DNA from: Sclerotiophoma versabilis
Taxonomy: Eukaryota; Ascomycota; Dothideomycetes; Pleosporales; Didymellaceae
DNA length: 64,000 nt
Assembly (NCBI GenBank): GCA_012274445.1
Contig: JAAROD010000011.1
Location: 248,001 to 312,000, forward strand
Direction of reading: 5' to 3'
The notes beneath the pieces are model-generated. The model was not told where the DNA came from. It saw only the letters and a list, made by a program, of their open reading frames with translations, and made no database searches. Position numbers and translations under genes: made by a program. Below, piece by piece: positions 53,999-64,000 of the stretch (positions are counted from its first letter, which is position 1; the number at the start of each line of letters is the position of its first letter).

Positions 53999-54504
53999 TT
54001 AGCTCTTGTGAGACGAATTAATGATTTCAGCAGCTCTAGCACGTTCCATGTACTCCGCACCCAAGTGATAAGACAAACAAAGAACCTTCGTCAGGGTGGT
54101 CGAAAGTATAGAGATTAGTTTTGTTCTAGACGCTATGCCATTGATATCGAATTTGTACAACTGCTGAAGTCTAAAGCGTCTAAAGGCCGTCGCGATCAAG
54201 TCTCGCATTTCGTGAGGAAGATCGGAACGTATTGTTCCTGCAAAATCAAGGTTCGAGGCTGTGTTGTATGTTAGGACGACAGAGTTATATTTTCTACTCA
54301 AGACGGGTGCAAATAATTCAAGAAAGAGGCGCAAAAGACCCACGCAGCCCACTCTTCACCTTACCTAAACTCCATCGTGACGCGCGTGAGGAGTTCTACC
54401 TCCCACTGTTCGATAAGATCCATCTCTTCTCCCAGTCTCTCTGCTTGCTTGGAGAGGGCGAGACACTTATACTTGCGAGCGTGTAGCCTTGGTGACCAAC
54501 AGCA
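53999..54504 (-). CDS. 3' part of a fungal hypothetical gene, possibly a remnant
   Basis: Two exons join in phase: 54365-54504 and 53999-54296, with a 68-nt intron (gtaagg...cttgag). The upper exon begins after an acceptor-like tttcag and reads HARKYKCLALSKQAERLGEE then MDLIEQWEVELLTRVTMEFR; the lower reads RKYNSVVLTYNTASNLDFAG, then RSDLPHEMRDLIATAFRRFR and ends INSSHKS. It looks like a helical fungal protein of unknown function. No start codon with a proper N-terminus is found within the 60 bp left before the hAT-like element at 54568, so the 5' end is missing or lies beyond that insertion. It may therefore be a truncated gene. No family is named. Confidence 0.45.
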
Positions 54505-54567
54505 CTGAAACTGACTTCTCCGCGTATTTTGTATCTATTCGTTTTAACCCGCAGGGTGCGCCTCCAC

Positions 54568-55051
54568 CAGTGTTGTCAATAAGCAAGTAGGCGTCAAGCA
54601 CTTGCTTGAACTTGCTTGAGTTTACTAAGTTCAAGCAAGCAAGTTTTAGTCTCTAGCAGCGTTAAGCTCAAGCAAGCAAGTTCAGCGTAGTACAGGCAAG
54701 TGCTTGAGGTAGCTTGAACTAGCTTGAACTAGGGAGGAAGGGGTGTCTATTAGGGCTAAGCGAGGCGGAGGAATACTCTCTGAGCCAAACTCACGTGATT
54801 ATACATAATATCACGTGATATTATGTAACTTTAAACTCGGCCGAAGAGTCCTGAAACCCCTAATGCCCCTTTTTTGGCCCTACCAACCCCCCCCCCCCTT
54901 CCCCCACCGCTCAAGCAAGCTCAAGCAAGCAAGTAAGTTAGGCCAATTAGAGGCCTCTCAAGCAAGCAAGCAAGCAGCTACACCTAATTACTCATCAAGC
55001 AAGCAAGTTTCGAGGTCCGAACTTGAGCTTGCTTGCTTGTTGACAACTCTG
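54568..55051. mobile_element. Non-autonomous hAT-like element (MITE) with CAAGCAAG subterminal repeats
   Basis: The left end reads cagtgttgtcaataagcaag and the right end, on the other strand, cagagttgtcaacaagcaag: terminal inverted repeats differing at few sites, starting CAG and ending CTG as hAT elements do. The 7 bp cctccac flank both ends (54561-54567 and 55052-55058), matching a hAT-type target-site duplication, usually 8 bp. CAAGCAAG or its complement recurs in at least eight clusters in both halves, like transposase-binding subterminal repeats. The middle holds two CACGTGA motifs in an AT-rich inverted arrangement (about 54791-54830) and a C run at about 54886-54900. It has no transposase, so it would need one in trans. 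Confidence 0.75.
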
Positions 55052-55058
55052 CCTCCAC

Positions 55059-56887
55059 ATATTGGGAGGCTGTAATCGCCTTCGGAGCTTTGCAAACGCT
55101 GTCGCTGTGCGCTGTGGAGTAACCCTGCTATCCTATCTACACCTTAGCTACTGAACTGCGCTGCGCAGCAGAGTGTTCGATTCTTCGTCGAATCAAAAAC
55201 GTCGTCCAACGTTGGAGTCTCTGTCACCCCTATTTCGGAACTTGGCAAATAGCCTATCTATATCGCGACCAACATTGTCTCTTCCTCATTTCGTTATGCT
55301 GCTGTTCATTGATGAAATCTAAGTAGAAGGCGATGCGGGCATGCCGCGGCCGATTTATGGGTGTTTATTGAAAAACCTTGTGCATTCCGTTAGGTAGCGC
55401 GTGGGGAAAGGGTTAGGATAACAACGGCATCAACTCACGACTAAGCTCTTGTACAATTTTATTTCAACAGAATATGAGACTTTCCTGCTAGTTCTCAATG
55501 TGCTTTTCCTGCGTTGTTACGCAGCTGTTGCAAGCAGTTGGACAGAGAAGCGGCTATGACAGGTAGCTACTGCAAAAACATATTGATATCGTACTTTAAG
55601 CAAAGCTTGTGAGCACAGTTATGTTAATTATTAGAAAAAAGTACTGGCGTAGCCAGGGTCAATCCAAGCAAATCTCAGGTCACGAACAAGTGAAGCCAAA
55701 ACGCCATCGCAGTTTCGAATATGAAGAGTAAGTTATACTTAAGTTCCCAGAGTAGTCAATGCTGATCACGTTTTTGTGTCTGTATCTAGATCGTCACTAC
55801 AGTACGCCTCACCGCGGTGACGAAGGCCTCCACGAGCACGGATCCCGTGTCGTCAGGGCGATGGGATCCTGCTCGTCAGCAGACAGGGCAATACCATCAG
55901 CACCAGACTTCATGCTGCCGACAGGGTTCTTATCTCCTTCATTCTGGAGCCCCGGCTCGGTGATATATGCAATGCCTCGCATGACCTCAGAGAGGCCATT
56001 CTTCATGTCTGTTTACCCACCCATAGTTCGATTACGAGTCATCTGGAGCGGTCATTATGTCGAAAACATAGGTTGAGACGGCTCGTTCCTATCGAAGTTA
56101 ATACCAATTGACTTTTTCCCCGCAAGACTGGTGCTGGGGATCGTCCCGTTCGAGGTCGCGAGGCGTCCGGTATCAAGCACCGACATGTCTTACTTCGAAG
56201 AAAGAGCACCACCATTACGGACGGATCAGGGCGGATCAACCTGGATTGAATAGGTCGTAAGCGAGTCTATGTGGTTGCAGTGAGGCGGACAGACATACAA
56301 TGACTAGTGACAATCACCATTGATCTTGAATGCACGATCGCGATCAGAATTCTGGACAGCCTCAACAGCCTGCAGGTTCTCTCGAGCTGTAAACTCATAA
56401 CCAAAGCATTTAATAAACAATTGATCCAGGCCAATGCAATCTTCAAAAGAGAGGGCTGTGGCAACGCGAGAGACGGACAGATGGAAATATCTCCCTGAAG
56501 TGGGGCAAAAAAGGGCGGGGTTGGCTTTGACGTTGGCGCCCTCGCGTCTTGATCGTGACGCGCCTGTGGAGACAAGAATATGCTCTTATCCAACATGACA
56601 CAAATCTTTCCCTGCTGATAACGGGTGATTCGTCTGGGAGATGAGAATAACGGTGCAGAAATGGGCGGCGCCTCAGCTGGTTCGATCCTTCCTAGCGGCG
56701 ATGACCAGCTGACTCACATAACCTGTGCTTGCCTGATTTCATTCTACTACCATCTCATGCCGCTATTCTCGTATCATGTCGCCCTTTGCGCTCACCGGTG
56801 CGGCGTAGTTGTGAAAGATAGTGTGTTGGGCGGGATACAAAAGGAAGGCGCGCCGCCCGCTGCTATCTAAACGCGGACGTATCAAGC
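55059..56887. other. Intergenic region before the large unknown gene
   Basis: About 1.8 kb without a supported gene. Includes a local palindrome ctgcgctgcgcagcag near 55155-55170. Frames of 60-110 codons overlap on both strands without motifs. The end next to 56888 is the presumed promoter of the 1673-codon gene. Confidence 0.45.
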
Positions 56888-59800
56888 ATGACTTCGTCTA
56901 TCAACGCCAAAATTCTTCGTACCCTTGCCGCAGACCAACTTCCATCAGAACTCAAAACTCTACAGTCGAGATTACCTGATGATGCGATCACTGAGCAACT
57001 TCTAAGCGCTGTTGAGCGTGGCTCGATCTCGACATCCGTTTTTGCCGCTTGGTTAGGAGTCTGCAAGTCGCCTGTCGTTATCCAGCGATCTCTGAGACAG
57101 AACATTACTGTGCATATTAGGCATCTGGGTATCAAGCAACTTAAGAACGGTCTCGATTCCACACAGTGGGAGAATCTCTGGGATGGACTAGGCGGCACGG
57201 CAGGATTGCTGGAGATCTTCAGCGATTTATCAGTTGTGGAAGTCAAGGCAGCATGCAGAGCAATTGGTCGGTGTGCAAGCGATGGCGACGTTATCAGCAA
57301 ACGAGCAAGGGTGACTGAGCTCTTCAAGGGTCTGCATCCCGACATCTTTCCGGATACTGCAGTCAAGACGAACGACTTACGGCCATTGACCAAGTTCTAT
57401 CAAGCACTTGTTCCAAGCTGTGATGCGGAGCTTGTTAATTGGATCACGAGTGGAGAACAAGAGGGAAAATGGTTACATGTCAGAGAAGAGGAGCTGCTCG
57501 AGCATCAATCGGACAGTGTTGGACAATCCGCATTGCGTTCAGTGTTCGAACAGCCTTCGCCGGACGCAAGGAGCAAAGATCGTCTGAAGAGATTGTCAAC
57601 GAGGTTCCCTTCAACGACAACCTCTGAAACCGGTTTTTCCGCTTCAATGAAATTCGCGCTTCGACTGCTCCACTATGTTGTTGAGACAAGTCCTGGACAG
57701 GCAGAGGATGAATGGGTAGTCGAGAACCTCATCCGACCTCTGCTCAGACGTGCCGTTCGTAAGCGTGCCAGCTGGGCTAGAACCAAGGAAATAGTCACAT
57801 TGGCCATGGAATTTCTGGAACGGTGCCGTAACGCTGAAAATAGCCTCACCAAAGCCAAAGGTGATGTATTGCACATGGTAGCTTTATGCTGGTCGCGGCG
57901 ATCGGCATTGTTTGAAACGCATCTCAAGCACCTGCTTAGAACCGTCTACGGCAACTCGACTTCTTTTGAAGAAGTTGCCACCCTCTTGGCAGGAGTTCCT
58001 AGATCGCGACGATATGCACTCTTGCGTTTGTCTTGTCAGGAGGTTATGGGCGTGGACCTCGACTCGGAGCAAGGCCTATCTAAAGCTCGAGGTCGGCTGC
58101 CTTCCGGTATGCTGAACAGCCTGGAAGCACCTCATGCACTTGGCCTGTTCAAGCGTCTTCGTAGTGCTAGGGGCGACGTGGGTCTTGTCGACTTGGGCCT
58201 CTATAGCTCTGTCTTGGTGACTACACGAACCCCAGATGAGTACGAAGGGGACCCGGACATCTACTATCTTGTGCTTCTCAACCGCAACGGGCTGTATGAG
58301 GAAGCAGAGTCATATGCTACTAACGTTTTGGAGGTGCGGGGAAAGACTACCCGCACCATCCCCAACAGGGACCAACGAGCAGAGCATGCACTATCTGTCT
58401 GGGCGTGCGCGAACGCCAGCGGATCCCTCAGATTGCTTTCTGAGACTGTACAGTGGGCGAAAGGGTTCATCCGTGACCAGCTGACGGCCTCGAAGCTGTT
58501 CTCTACATATTATGACGAAACTTGCCGACTGCTATCTGGCTTCCTTGTACACAGCCAGGCAGCTCTCGAACTAAAAGATCTCCATCGACGAGTCAAAGTA
58601 GCGAACAAGATCATGACCGATCTGCTTGACATTGCTTGTGCAGCAATACGCGAGCCCTTCTTCCGATCCAGTGACTGGTGTGAGACCATTTACTTGTTTA
58701 CTCGAGTTGTCAGAGAGCGCGTACAGCTCTCGGCGGAATTGAAGCAATTGATGGCAGCTTCCGATGAGGAGATGTACAATGCGCTCTGGGAGGACACGAT
58801 TGCAATGCTAATACGGGTCGAGAAACAGGTCAATCAAGAAGATTATGAGAGGCTAGGTGCCAGTGCGATCGGTGGAGTGATAGGTTGGCAGTTTGTGTTT
58901 TCAGAGAACACGCTAAAGACATGCGGGAGAGATACTTGGATGTTTGTTGACAACTTGGCCAAGATCAGAAACGATTTGTGGACAGAAATGCGATCGGCCA
59001 GGTATCCCGATGTCTTCACCCTTCCAGACCCATTTCCGCGTGGATTGCCAGTACAACATTACCTCTCTCTCCCGGTATCGCACCTCACAAATTCTCAAGA
59101 TCCCTGGACTCCAAACCTTTCGAACATTCACGAGCTCACACCATACATATTCTCAAGAGTAAAGGCTACGCTCTTTCCCGACCCCCAAACTGCTCTAAAG
59201 CCTGTGGCCGCTGACAAGCCCATGCAACAAGCCATCGGCGCGTTCGTAGACAACTATACCTACGCTCTGAGAATATACGTAGCCGATGTCTGCGATGTTC
59301 AAGAGAAGAAAAAGCGGTTGGAAGAGGTTTGGAGCCATGCGATAGGCCCTCTGAGCGCGCACAGAATGAATCACGATGAGGCTTCCAGGCATTGGAAGCG
59401 GTTCGTCCCTGGTTACTTGCAGCAAACTCTACACGAGATCATGCCGAAGAAAGAGAGTATACATTGGCCATTGTTGCCCAAGTGGGACAACCCATTCGAG
59501 ACTCAAGAATGGAACCCCCTTGAAGGCCGACCTGAGGATGTGAATATTAAGGCGCGGAACCTTGGTCAAGCTACATACATTGACTTCTCCACGCTCGGTA
59601 TGCATTCTGGGCTTGCGAAGCCTGACATAAGGTCTCATTTCAAACCTCCTACCCCACAACTTCTTGCGGAAACCCGCTCTGCTGGCTCAATATGGTCTTT
59701 CCACCCATATGCAGTTGGACCTGAGTCAACTGAAGCTGCTGCCTTAGCCGCGCTTTTGTATTTGGACACAAAATACGGCACGACTGAAAGACTGCTGACA

Positions 59801-61909
59801 ACGCCGTTCCCTTCGGTGGACGACGTCCGGTACCCTTGCTTGTATCTAGATGAGGAGTTTCTATCATCCGACGGGCTGCGTGTCTCAGATGCTGCGATGT
59901 ACGCCTGTAAAACGTGCACACCTTTACCCTTGATGCACAAGGTTGCCACGAGGCTCCTAACAAGACTCACTTCTACGCAAAATTCAAACACACTCGAGAA
60001 CGCAACTTTGCAACTAATTCGAGCGTTGAGTGAAAGCGACAGACCTGGTCTAGCCTTCGCTTTGGCCATCAAAGTTATCGTCGGCCAGCCTAGCGCTAGC
60101 TCCTGGCATCGTATGCTCTTCAGTAATGGTTTCCTACAGCGCATCGCAGCTTCGGACGCGAAAAAATGTATTTCTTCTTATGTCGAGGCAATAAGCGAAA
60201 GGCTTGACGCCCAGAAGCTCGATGCGAAAAGTAGAACCGAAGCAGAACAAAACAAGAAGTCTGATTCTGGTGAGATATTGTCAGTTGAAAAGAATGGGAC
60301 ACCTCAGCGAGATCAGCCTTTTGTCAAGATCACTACTCTCAAGTCCGTTGCCCAGATTCTGAATGGGTCGACGTACATCGGTGATGATGCCTCATTGGAG
60401 ATCCTCTTAAACCTGTCTCAAAAAGTTTCTCACATCGATGTTCGCGTCAGTATCCTGAAGACACTTTTGACGAAGCTCGAGGTAAACCGACCTAAGTTGT
60501 GGGATCGTGTTTTATCGACTCTGGAGGCCTTTATACCGTTGATTGGGAGTCTGAATGAGCGTGAGTCCATGCCGCAGGTCAAATATGACAGTAGCAGCCT
60601 TGGTGGCAGCGATTGCGGGGGCCAAACCATTACCGATGGAGCCTCCAAGCCGCTCTCGAGGCTACCTATGATTCGACTTACGACTAGATCAACATGGCGG
60701 GAAGAATTGCCTATGTTGGACGCAATATTGAGTTACTTTCTCAGGCTTGAAAGTAGCCAGCTGCTGGAACTGTACATGAAACGTATCGTCAGTCCAGTCG
60801 TTGATGCTCTCGAGGAGCAGACTGCCATATGGACAATGCTGTTTCTTAGAAAGTATGCTTCAGATGACATCGCCATCCTGGATATCACACTGCCACCAAC
60901 CCCGAAAGGCTCCGAAGTCTTGGATATTATCCTATCAAAACCAGGCGTGAAGTCGCATCGCGTGCCACAAACACTGCTCGATAGATACGTGGCATACCTG
61001 ACTTTCAGAATCAACCCGCCAGCGTCAATTCGAAGACTGAATTCAACTTTCGAAAGAAATCCATCCCTGAGGAGCATTCCTGAAGTTAGAGCGTGGCTCG
61101 AACTGTATGGCACTAAGTTTAGGTCATCATGGTCGATTCTGTTGCCTTTCAACAGAATCTCAAACTTCAACATCGAGGATTCTGAGAACAACAGCGCGTA
61201 CATCACAGCGCGAACATATCAGGAAGCTTTTCTGAGGGTTTTTAGAAACTTGCTCTCGGCTGATGGCCCGGTTTTCATCAGACTCCAGGCTTTTGTATCC
61301 AGCCTTTATGAAGGCGGGGCTCTGAAACACCCATGTTGGAACGATTACGGCAGAACAACGGTCGAAGCGATGATTGCATACGTCAACAGTATCCGTAAGA
61401 GAGACTGGGAGCGCGACCCGAACCGAATACCTGCCGTCCTACCGGATGTCTTCGCATGGCGGTTACTGCTACTCTCCTATCCATTGGATAGCCTGCCCAA
61501 CTTCGACCCGAATGAAGCTCGCGAGCGTAATTGCAAGACTTTTGCAAAACAGTTAGCTGCAATTATCGATGAGATAAGCGAGTCTGTATATCATGTAAAA
61601 CTCCAGACAATCAAGGACCAAGTCAGGAACAGGCAAAACACTATGCTATCAGCAATCTATCTGGGTGACATTTCGAAGACGAGATTATCGTGGCTGACGA
61701 CATCAGATTTGTTGCGGGTAGACCTAGCCGCGTACATGATGTTAGGATGGAAAGGAATCGACATTAAGCCGCTCGATGAAAGGTTGAAGGCGCTGTTGGG
61801 TACTTGGATAACAAGCGACAATGAGGAGGTACGAAGAACTGGATACAATGTGCGCAGGCAGCTTTTCGATACCAGTGATGAGAGACTGTGGGATGAGCAG
61901 ACCTGGTGA
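56888..61909 (+). CDS. Very large fungal protein of unknown function (1673 residues)
   Basis: Uninterrupted frame of 1673 codons starting MTSSINAKILRTLAADQLP; its length alone makes it certainly coding. The sequence is mostly alpha-helical and leucine-rich with no signal peptide or membrane segments. No catalytic motif, zinc finger or known repeat is obvious. Stretches such as QAEDEWVVENLIRPLLRRAV, EIVTLAMEFLERCRNAENSL and YYLVLLNRNGLYEEAESYAT suggest stacked helical hairpins of an alpha-solenoid (HEAT/TPR-like) scaffold; that is inference from pattern only. A more charged linker occurs near residues 1105-1140 (DAKSRTEAEQNKKSDSGE). The C-terminus ends SDERLWDEQTW. It probably belongs to a conserved ascomycete family, but I do not recognise a named member and propose no function. 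The intronless structure over 5 kb is unusual next to its neighbours. Confidence 0.8.
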   Translation: MTSSINAKILRTLAADQLPSELKTLQSRLPDDAITEQLLSAVERGSISTSVFAAWLGVCKSPVVIQRSLRQNITVHIRHLGIKQLKNGLDSTQWENLWDGLGGTAGLLEIFSDLSVVEVKAACRAIGRCASDGDVISKRARVTELFKGLHPDIFPDTAVKTNDLRPLTKFYQALVPSCDAELVNWITSGEQEGKWLHVREEELLEHQSDSVGQSALRSVFEQPSPDARSKDRLKRLSTRFPSTTTSETGFSASMKFALRLLHYVVETSPGQAEDEWVVENLIRPLLRRAVRKRASWARTKEIVTLAMEFLERCRNAENSLTKAKGDVLHMVALCWSRRSALFETHLKHLLRTVYGNSTSFEEVATLLAGVPRSRRYALLRLSCQEVMGVDLDSEQGLSKARGRLPSGMLNSLEAPHALGLFKRLRSARGDVGLVDLGLYSSVLVTTRTPDEYEGDPDIYYLVLLNRNGLYEEAESYATNVLEVRGKTTRTIPNRDQRAEHALSVWACANASGSLRLLSETVQWAKGFIRDQLTASKLFSTYYDETCRLLSGFLVHSQAALELKDLHRRVKVANKIMTDLLDIACAAIREPFFRSSDWCETIYLFTRVVRERVQLSAELKQLMAASDEEMYNALWEDTIAMLIRVEKQVNQEDYERLGASAIGGVIGWQFVFSENTLKTCGRDTWMFVDNLAKIRNDLWTEMRSARYPDVFTLPDPFPRGLPVQHYLSLPVSHLTNSQDPWTPNLSNIHELTPYIFSRVKATLFPDPQTALKPVAADKPMQQAIGAFVDNYTYALRIYVADVCDVQEKKKRLEEVWSHAIGPLSAHRMNHDEASRHWKRFVPGYLQQTLHEIMPKKESIHWPLLPKWDNPFETQEWNPLEGRPEDVNIKARNLGQATYIDFSTLGMHSGLAKPDIRSHFKPPTPQLLAETRSAGSIWSFHPYAVGPESTEAAALAALLYLDTKYGTTERLLTTPFPSVDDVRYPCLYLDEEFLSSDGLRVSDAAMYACKTCTPLPLMHKVATRLLTRLTSTQNSNTLENATLQLIRALSESDRPGLAFALAIKVIVGQPSASSWHRMLFSNGFLQRIAASDAKKCISSYVEAISERLDAQKLDAKSRTEAEQNKKSDSGEILSVEKNGTPQRDQPFVKITTLKSVAQILNGSTYIGDDASLEILLNLSQKVSHIDVRVSILKTLLTKLEVNRPKLWDRVLSTLEAFIPLIGSLNERESMPQVKYDSSSLGGSDCGGQTITDGASKPLSRLPMIRLTTRSTWREELPMLDAILSYFLRLESSQLLELYMKRIVSPVVDALEEQTAIWTMLFLRKYASDDIAILDITLPPTPKGSEVLDIILSKPGVKSHRVPQTLLDRYVAYLTFRINPPASIRRLNSTFERNPSLRSIPEVRAWLELYGTKFRSSWSILLPFNRISNFNIEDSENNSAYITARTYQEAFLRVFRNLLSADGPVFIRLQAFVSSLYEGGALKHPCWNDYGRTTVEAMIAYVNSIRKRDWERDPNRIPAVLPDVFAWRLLLLSYPLDSLPNFDPNEARERNCKTFAKQLAAIIDEISESVYHVKLQTIKDQVRNRQNTMLSAIYLGDISKTRLSWLTTSDLLRVDLAAYMMLGWKGIDIKPLDERLKALLGTWITSDNEEVRRTGYNVRRQLFDTSDERLWDEQTW

Positions 61910-62672
61910 GATGTTTTGCAAGGTCCTAAGGCTTTGGAACAAGTCATACAAGTGCGCTCTTGAGCAAGGTGGCTGAAATCGAGACAAGACGTCTCCAATG
62001 AAGATTCCCAGCGCAACTGTATCAGTAAATTGGTCTGTGGTTGTACAAACAAATCATTTCATACCAATCTATCTGCTGGTACCTCCAGCTGGTACCTTCC
62101 AGTGCTGCGATGGGCATCTTTGAAATTTTGGCATCTAGGTGCACAGTTGCTATTCCCAGACATCACTCATATATCAACAATGTGCTGAATTTACGAGAGA
62201 TGAATACAACTTTTCATTTCTCAAGACCGAGGATTTTCATGAGGTTTTGTGAGCCCCGTTTTAACTTGCACAACGATGGTATGCTTTCGCCTCGATACTC
62301 ATTGTCAGTTGCGGACCATGTTTAAGCTTACTAAACGCCGCAAGCTTTCAAATATGATTAACTTCTTTCTCAGAGTTTCCCTATCAACTAATAAATCTGC
62401 CGCCTCACCGCTCAGCATGTTCTCCACAACCCGCGTTAACGCTCCGCCCGCACCCCTTCCATCAAAGATAATCAAAGAAAGGCTCGAGAGCGTGATTATC
62501 CCAGTGATAGCAATGCATGTTCGGGTCAGAGGCTCTATACAGATCGTAGGATTCGCACTATCCAGCACAGAACATCGAGAAAAAACGGTTGTTACTGACT
62601 ATCGACAATCATCTTTGGAAGATCAAAGGTATTTCATTGTGAAAAAGGATACTAGCAAGCTCCATCAATGTC
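61910..62672. other. Intergenic spacer between convergent genes
   Basis: A minus-strand frame at 62305-62568 (87 codons) includes one hydrophobic stretch (CIAITGIITLSSLSLIIF) but lacks other support. Nothing else is recognised. Confidence 0.4.
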
Positions 62673-64000
62673 CTAGAAAAGCTTGAACTCCACAAGCCTG
62701 ACTTTCTGCCCATTCTTAGGCGTGAACACAATCCTGACCTTCTGGCTATTCGCATTCGCCCAAGACGCATTCGTAATACCATTAGCCACAGGCTGAGCAT
62801 ATTTCGACTGAGATACATCAACCCACGAGTTACTGTTCGCAACCTGGATACGGTAGCTTGTAGGGACGTCGAACCCTTGTGCAGCATTTGCGAAGAACGC
62901 AATCTCGGCGCTACTGACAGCCTGAGATGAGCCAAAGTCGACCTGGAACCACATTTCATTGCCATTGCTTGTGGGCGTGCTCCAACCATTGGCGACATCG
63001 GTCTCGGGGAAAAACCAGACGCGACCATCGATGGCGCTGTAGAGGGACTCTGCGTCGACACCAGAGACAGACGCGCTTCCTGCGGGGAAGGCGGTGGCGG
63101 TGCTGAGCTTAATCGACTTAGCGATCTTGCGGGTGATGGCGGGAGGCGCAGTGCGGCTGAGCTGAACTTTTAGGCGGGAAAGGGTAGGCGAGGAAGCGAC
63201 CACCTTGCCGTCGACCTCCACTTTGAGACCGGCTGAGCCGTAGCGCGAGTCATTAGCGTCCCACTGGACAGAAATCTCGTGGCCGTGGTAAATGATAGAA
63301 TCCGCACGGAAGTACGATATTATGGATGCTTCGGCGGCAGGGTTAATTTCGAGGACGTCATCGGCACTTGGGCGGATGCCGACAAAGCCAGAGAGGATGG
63401 AGTCGACGAAACCAGAGTGGAAGTAATGAGGTGAGCGCTTCAGACCCACAATTGGATAACCGGTGTCGGGATAATAGTCTTCTTCAAGATCCAGGATGTT
63501 GCCGCGCTCAGGGTTGTAGTGTAGCTTAGCATACTGCTGCAGAAGCTTGGTGTAGTCGGCCTTGTTGATCACACCCGTGGCTATCCCCTTGGGATAGTGG
63601 TCAAGGAAGTTGGCAAGGCCAGTAAGCACTTGTGTAGTTTGAAAGGGCCACACTGGTCCGTTCCATTGGCATCGATTCGTTTAGTTAGATATATTTGTGT
63701 TCAATTCAGGATACAAGTGCTTACTCTGGCTGTTTACCGTTCTCCTCCACGTAGCGGTACTGGCGCATATAGTACTGGTAAGATGGGCCTACAGTACGTA
63801 GACCATGTGGACCTGCAAACTCTTTGGTGTCAAGAGCATGCTTCCAGGCTTCAGCGAACTCAGGAGTGTCGTCTGGCAGGTCGTGCGTCCAAGGGACGAA
63901 TCCAACTAGTTCACGACCACGAATGAAGTTCCAGTACTTCACGTACTGGTTGTTTACCTGGAAGCGGTCAATAAAGTGCTCGAAGGTCGAGTTCCAAAGA
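62673..64000 (-). CDS. 3' part of a secreted-type six-hairpin glycosidase with C-terminal F5/8 type C domain (partial)
   Basis: The gene enters from the right edge; its 5' end is outside the window. Visible exons are 63725-64000 and 62673-63678. The upstream exon reads LWNSTFEHFIDRFQ, YVKYWNFIRGRELVGFVPW and AGPHGLRTVGPSYQYYMRQY, the kind of aromatic-rich helices seen in clan GH-G type (alpha/alpha)6 glycosidases. The next exon begins CQWNGPVWPFQTTQVLTGL, the conserved W-N-G-P-x-W block. After the helical domain (ending HYFHSGFVDSILSGFVGIRP) come a beta region and a C-terminal discoidin-like F5/8 C module, ending RIVFTPKNGQKVRLVEFKLF. Exact glycosidase family and substrate cannot be fixed. 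The junction at 63679-63724 lacks an AG acceptor in the required place; the best in-frame fit ends in AC. Confidence 0.8.

Overview
The window is nuclear DNA from a filamentous ascomycete (Pezizomycotina). The decisive marker is a complete Woronin-body HEX-1 gene (9784-10650, minus), a protein found only in that group. Supporting signs are short GT-AG introns (mostly 45-80 nt) with CTAAC-type branch sites, genes in mixed orientation without operons, an SPT8/SAGA gene and typical fungal families (CBM18 chitinase, GH92, PTR2, HET). The overall set would suit a Dothideomycete, but that is inference. Coding models below were joined by hand from splice signals and reading-frame checks.

Layout: 1-9.4 kb holds the 5' end of a basic nuclear-type protein (edge-truncated), a peroxisomal 4-coumarate-CoA-ligase-like enzyme ending in SKL, the ribosome-assembly WD40 protein SQT1, two poorly characterised genes and a 2-oxoglutarate/Fe(II) oxygenase. 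9.7-22.4 kb holds hexA with a long in-frame upstream exon, a large promoter region, a GH18 chitinase with a nested CBM18, a CCDC47-like ER protein, a tiny four-exon COX7A-like gene and a PPR-like mitochondrial protein. 22.4-29.4 kb is a 7-kb gene-poor stretch with decayed coding remnants, including a probable Zn2Cys6 factor.

29.4-37.2 kb holds a basic hypothetical protein, a fungal MscL mechanosensitive channel with a C-terminal CxxC/CxxC motif, a PTR2 peptide transporter and a GPI-anchored PLC-like phosphodiesterase. 37-40 kb contains a collapsed HET (heterokaryon incompatibility) gene. 40.2-53 kb holds a calycin-like protein, a 1250-residue ZNFX1/Hrr1-type SF1 helicase, SPT8, a hypothetical protein and a secreted GH92 mannosidase. 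53-56.9 kb is repeat-rich and includes a 484-bp non-autonomous hAT-like element with terminal inverted repeats and a flanking direct repeat. 56.9-64 kb holds a 1673-residue protein of unknown function and the 3' part of a secreted glycosidase with an F5/8 type C domain.

Functional themes: two peroxisome-targeted proteins (the CoA ligase and HEX-1), cell-wall/glycan enzymes (GH18, GH92, the partial glycosidase), mitochondrial genes arranged head to head (COX7A-like and PPR-like), and membrane transport (MscL and PTR2, divergently arranged). No dedicated gene cluster, tRNA, rRNA or CRISPR array was found. The least ordinary items are the MscL channel, the ZNFX1-like helicase, the hAT-like MITE, the nested CBM18 and the remnants of HET and Zn2Cys6 genes.
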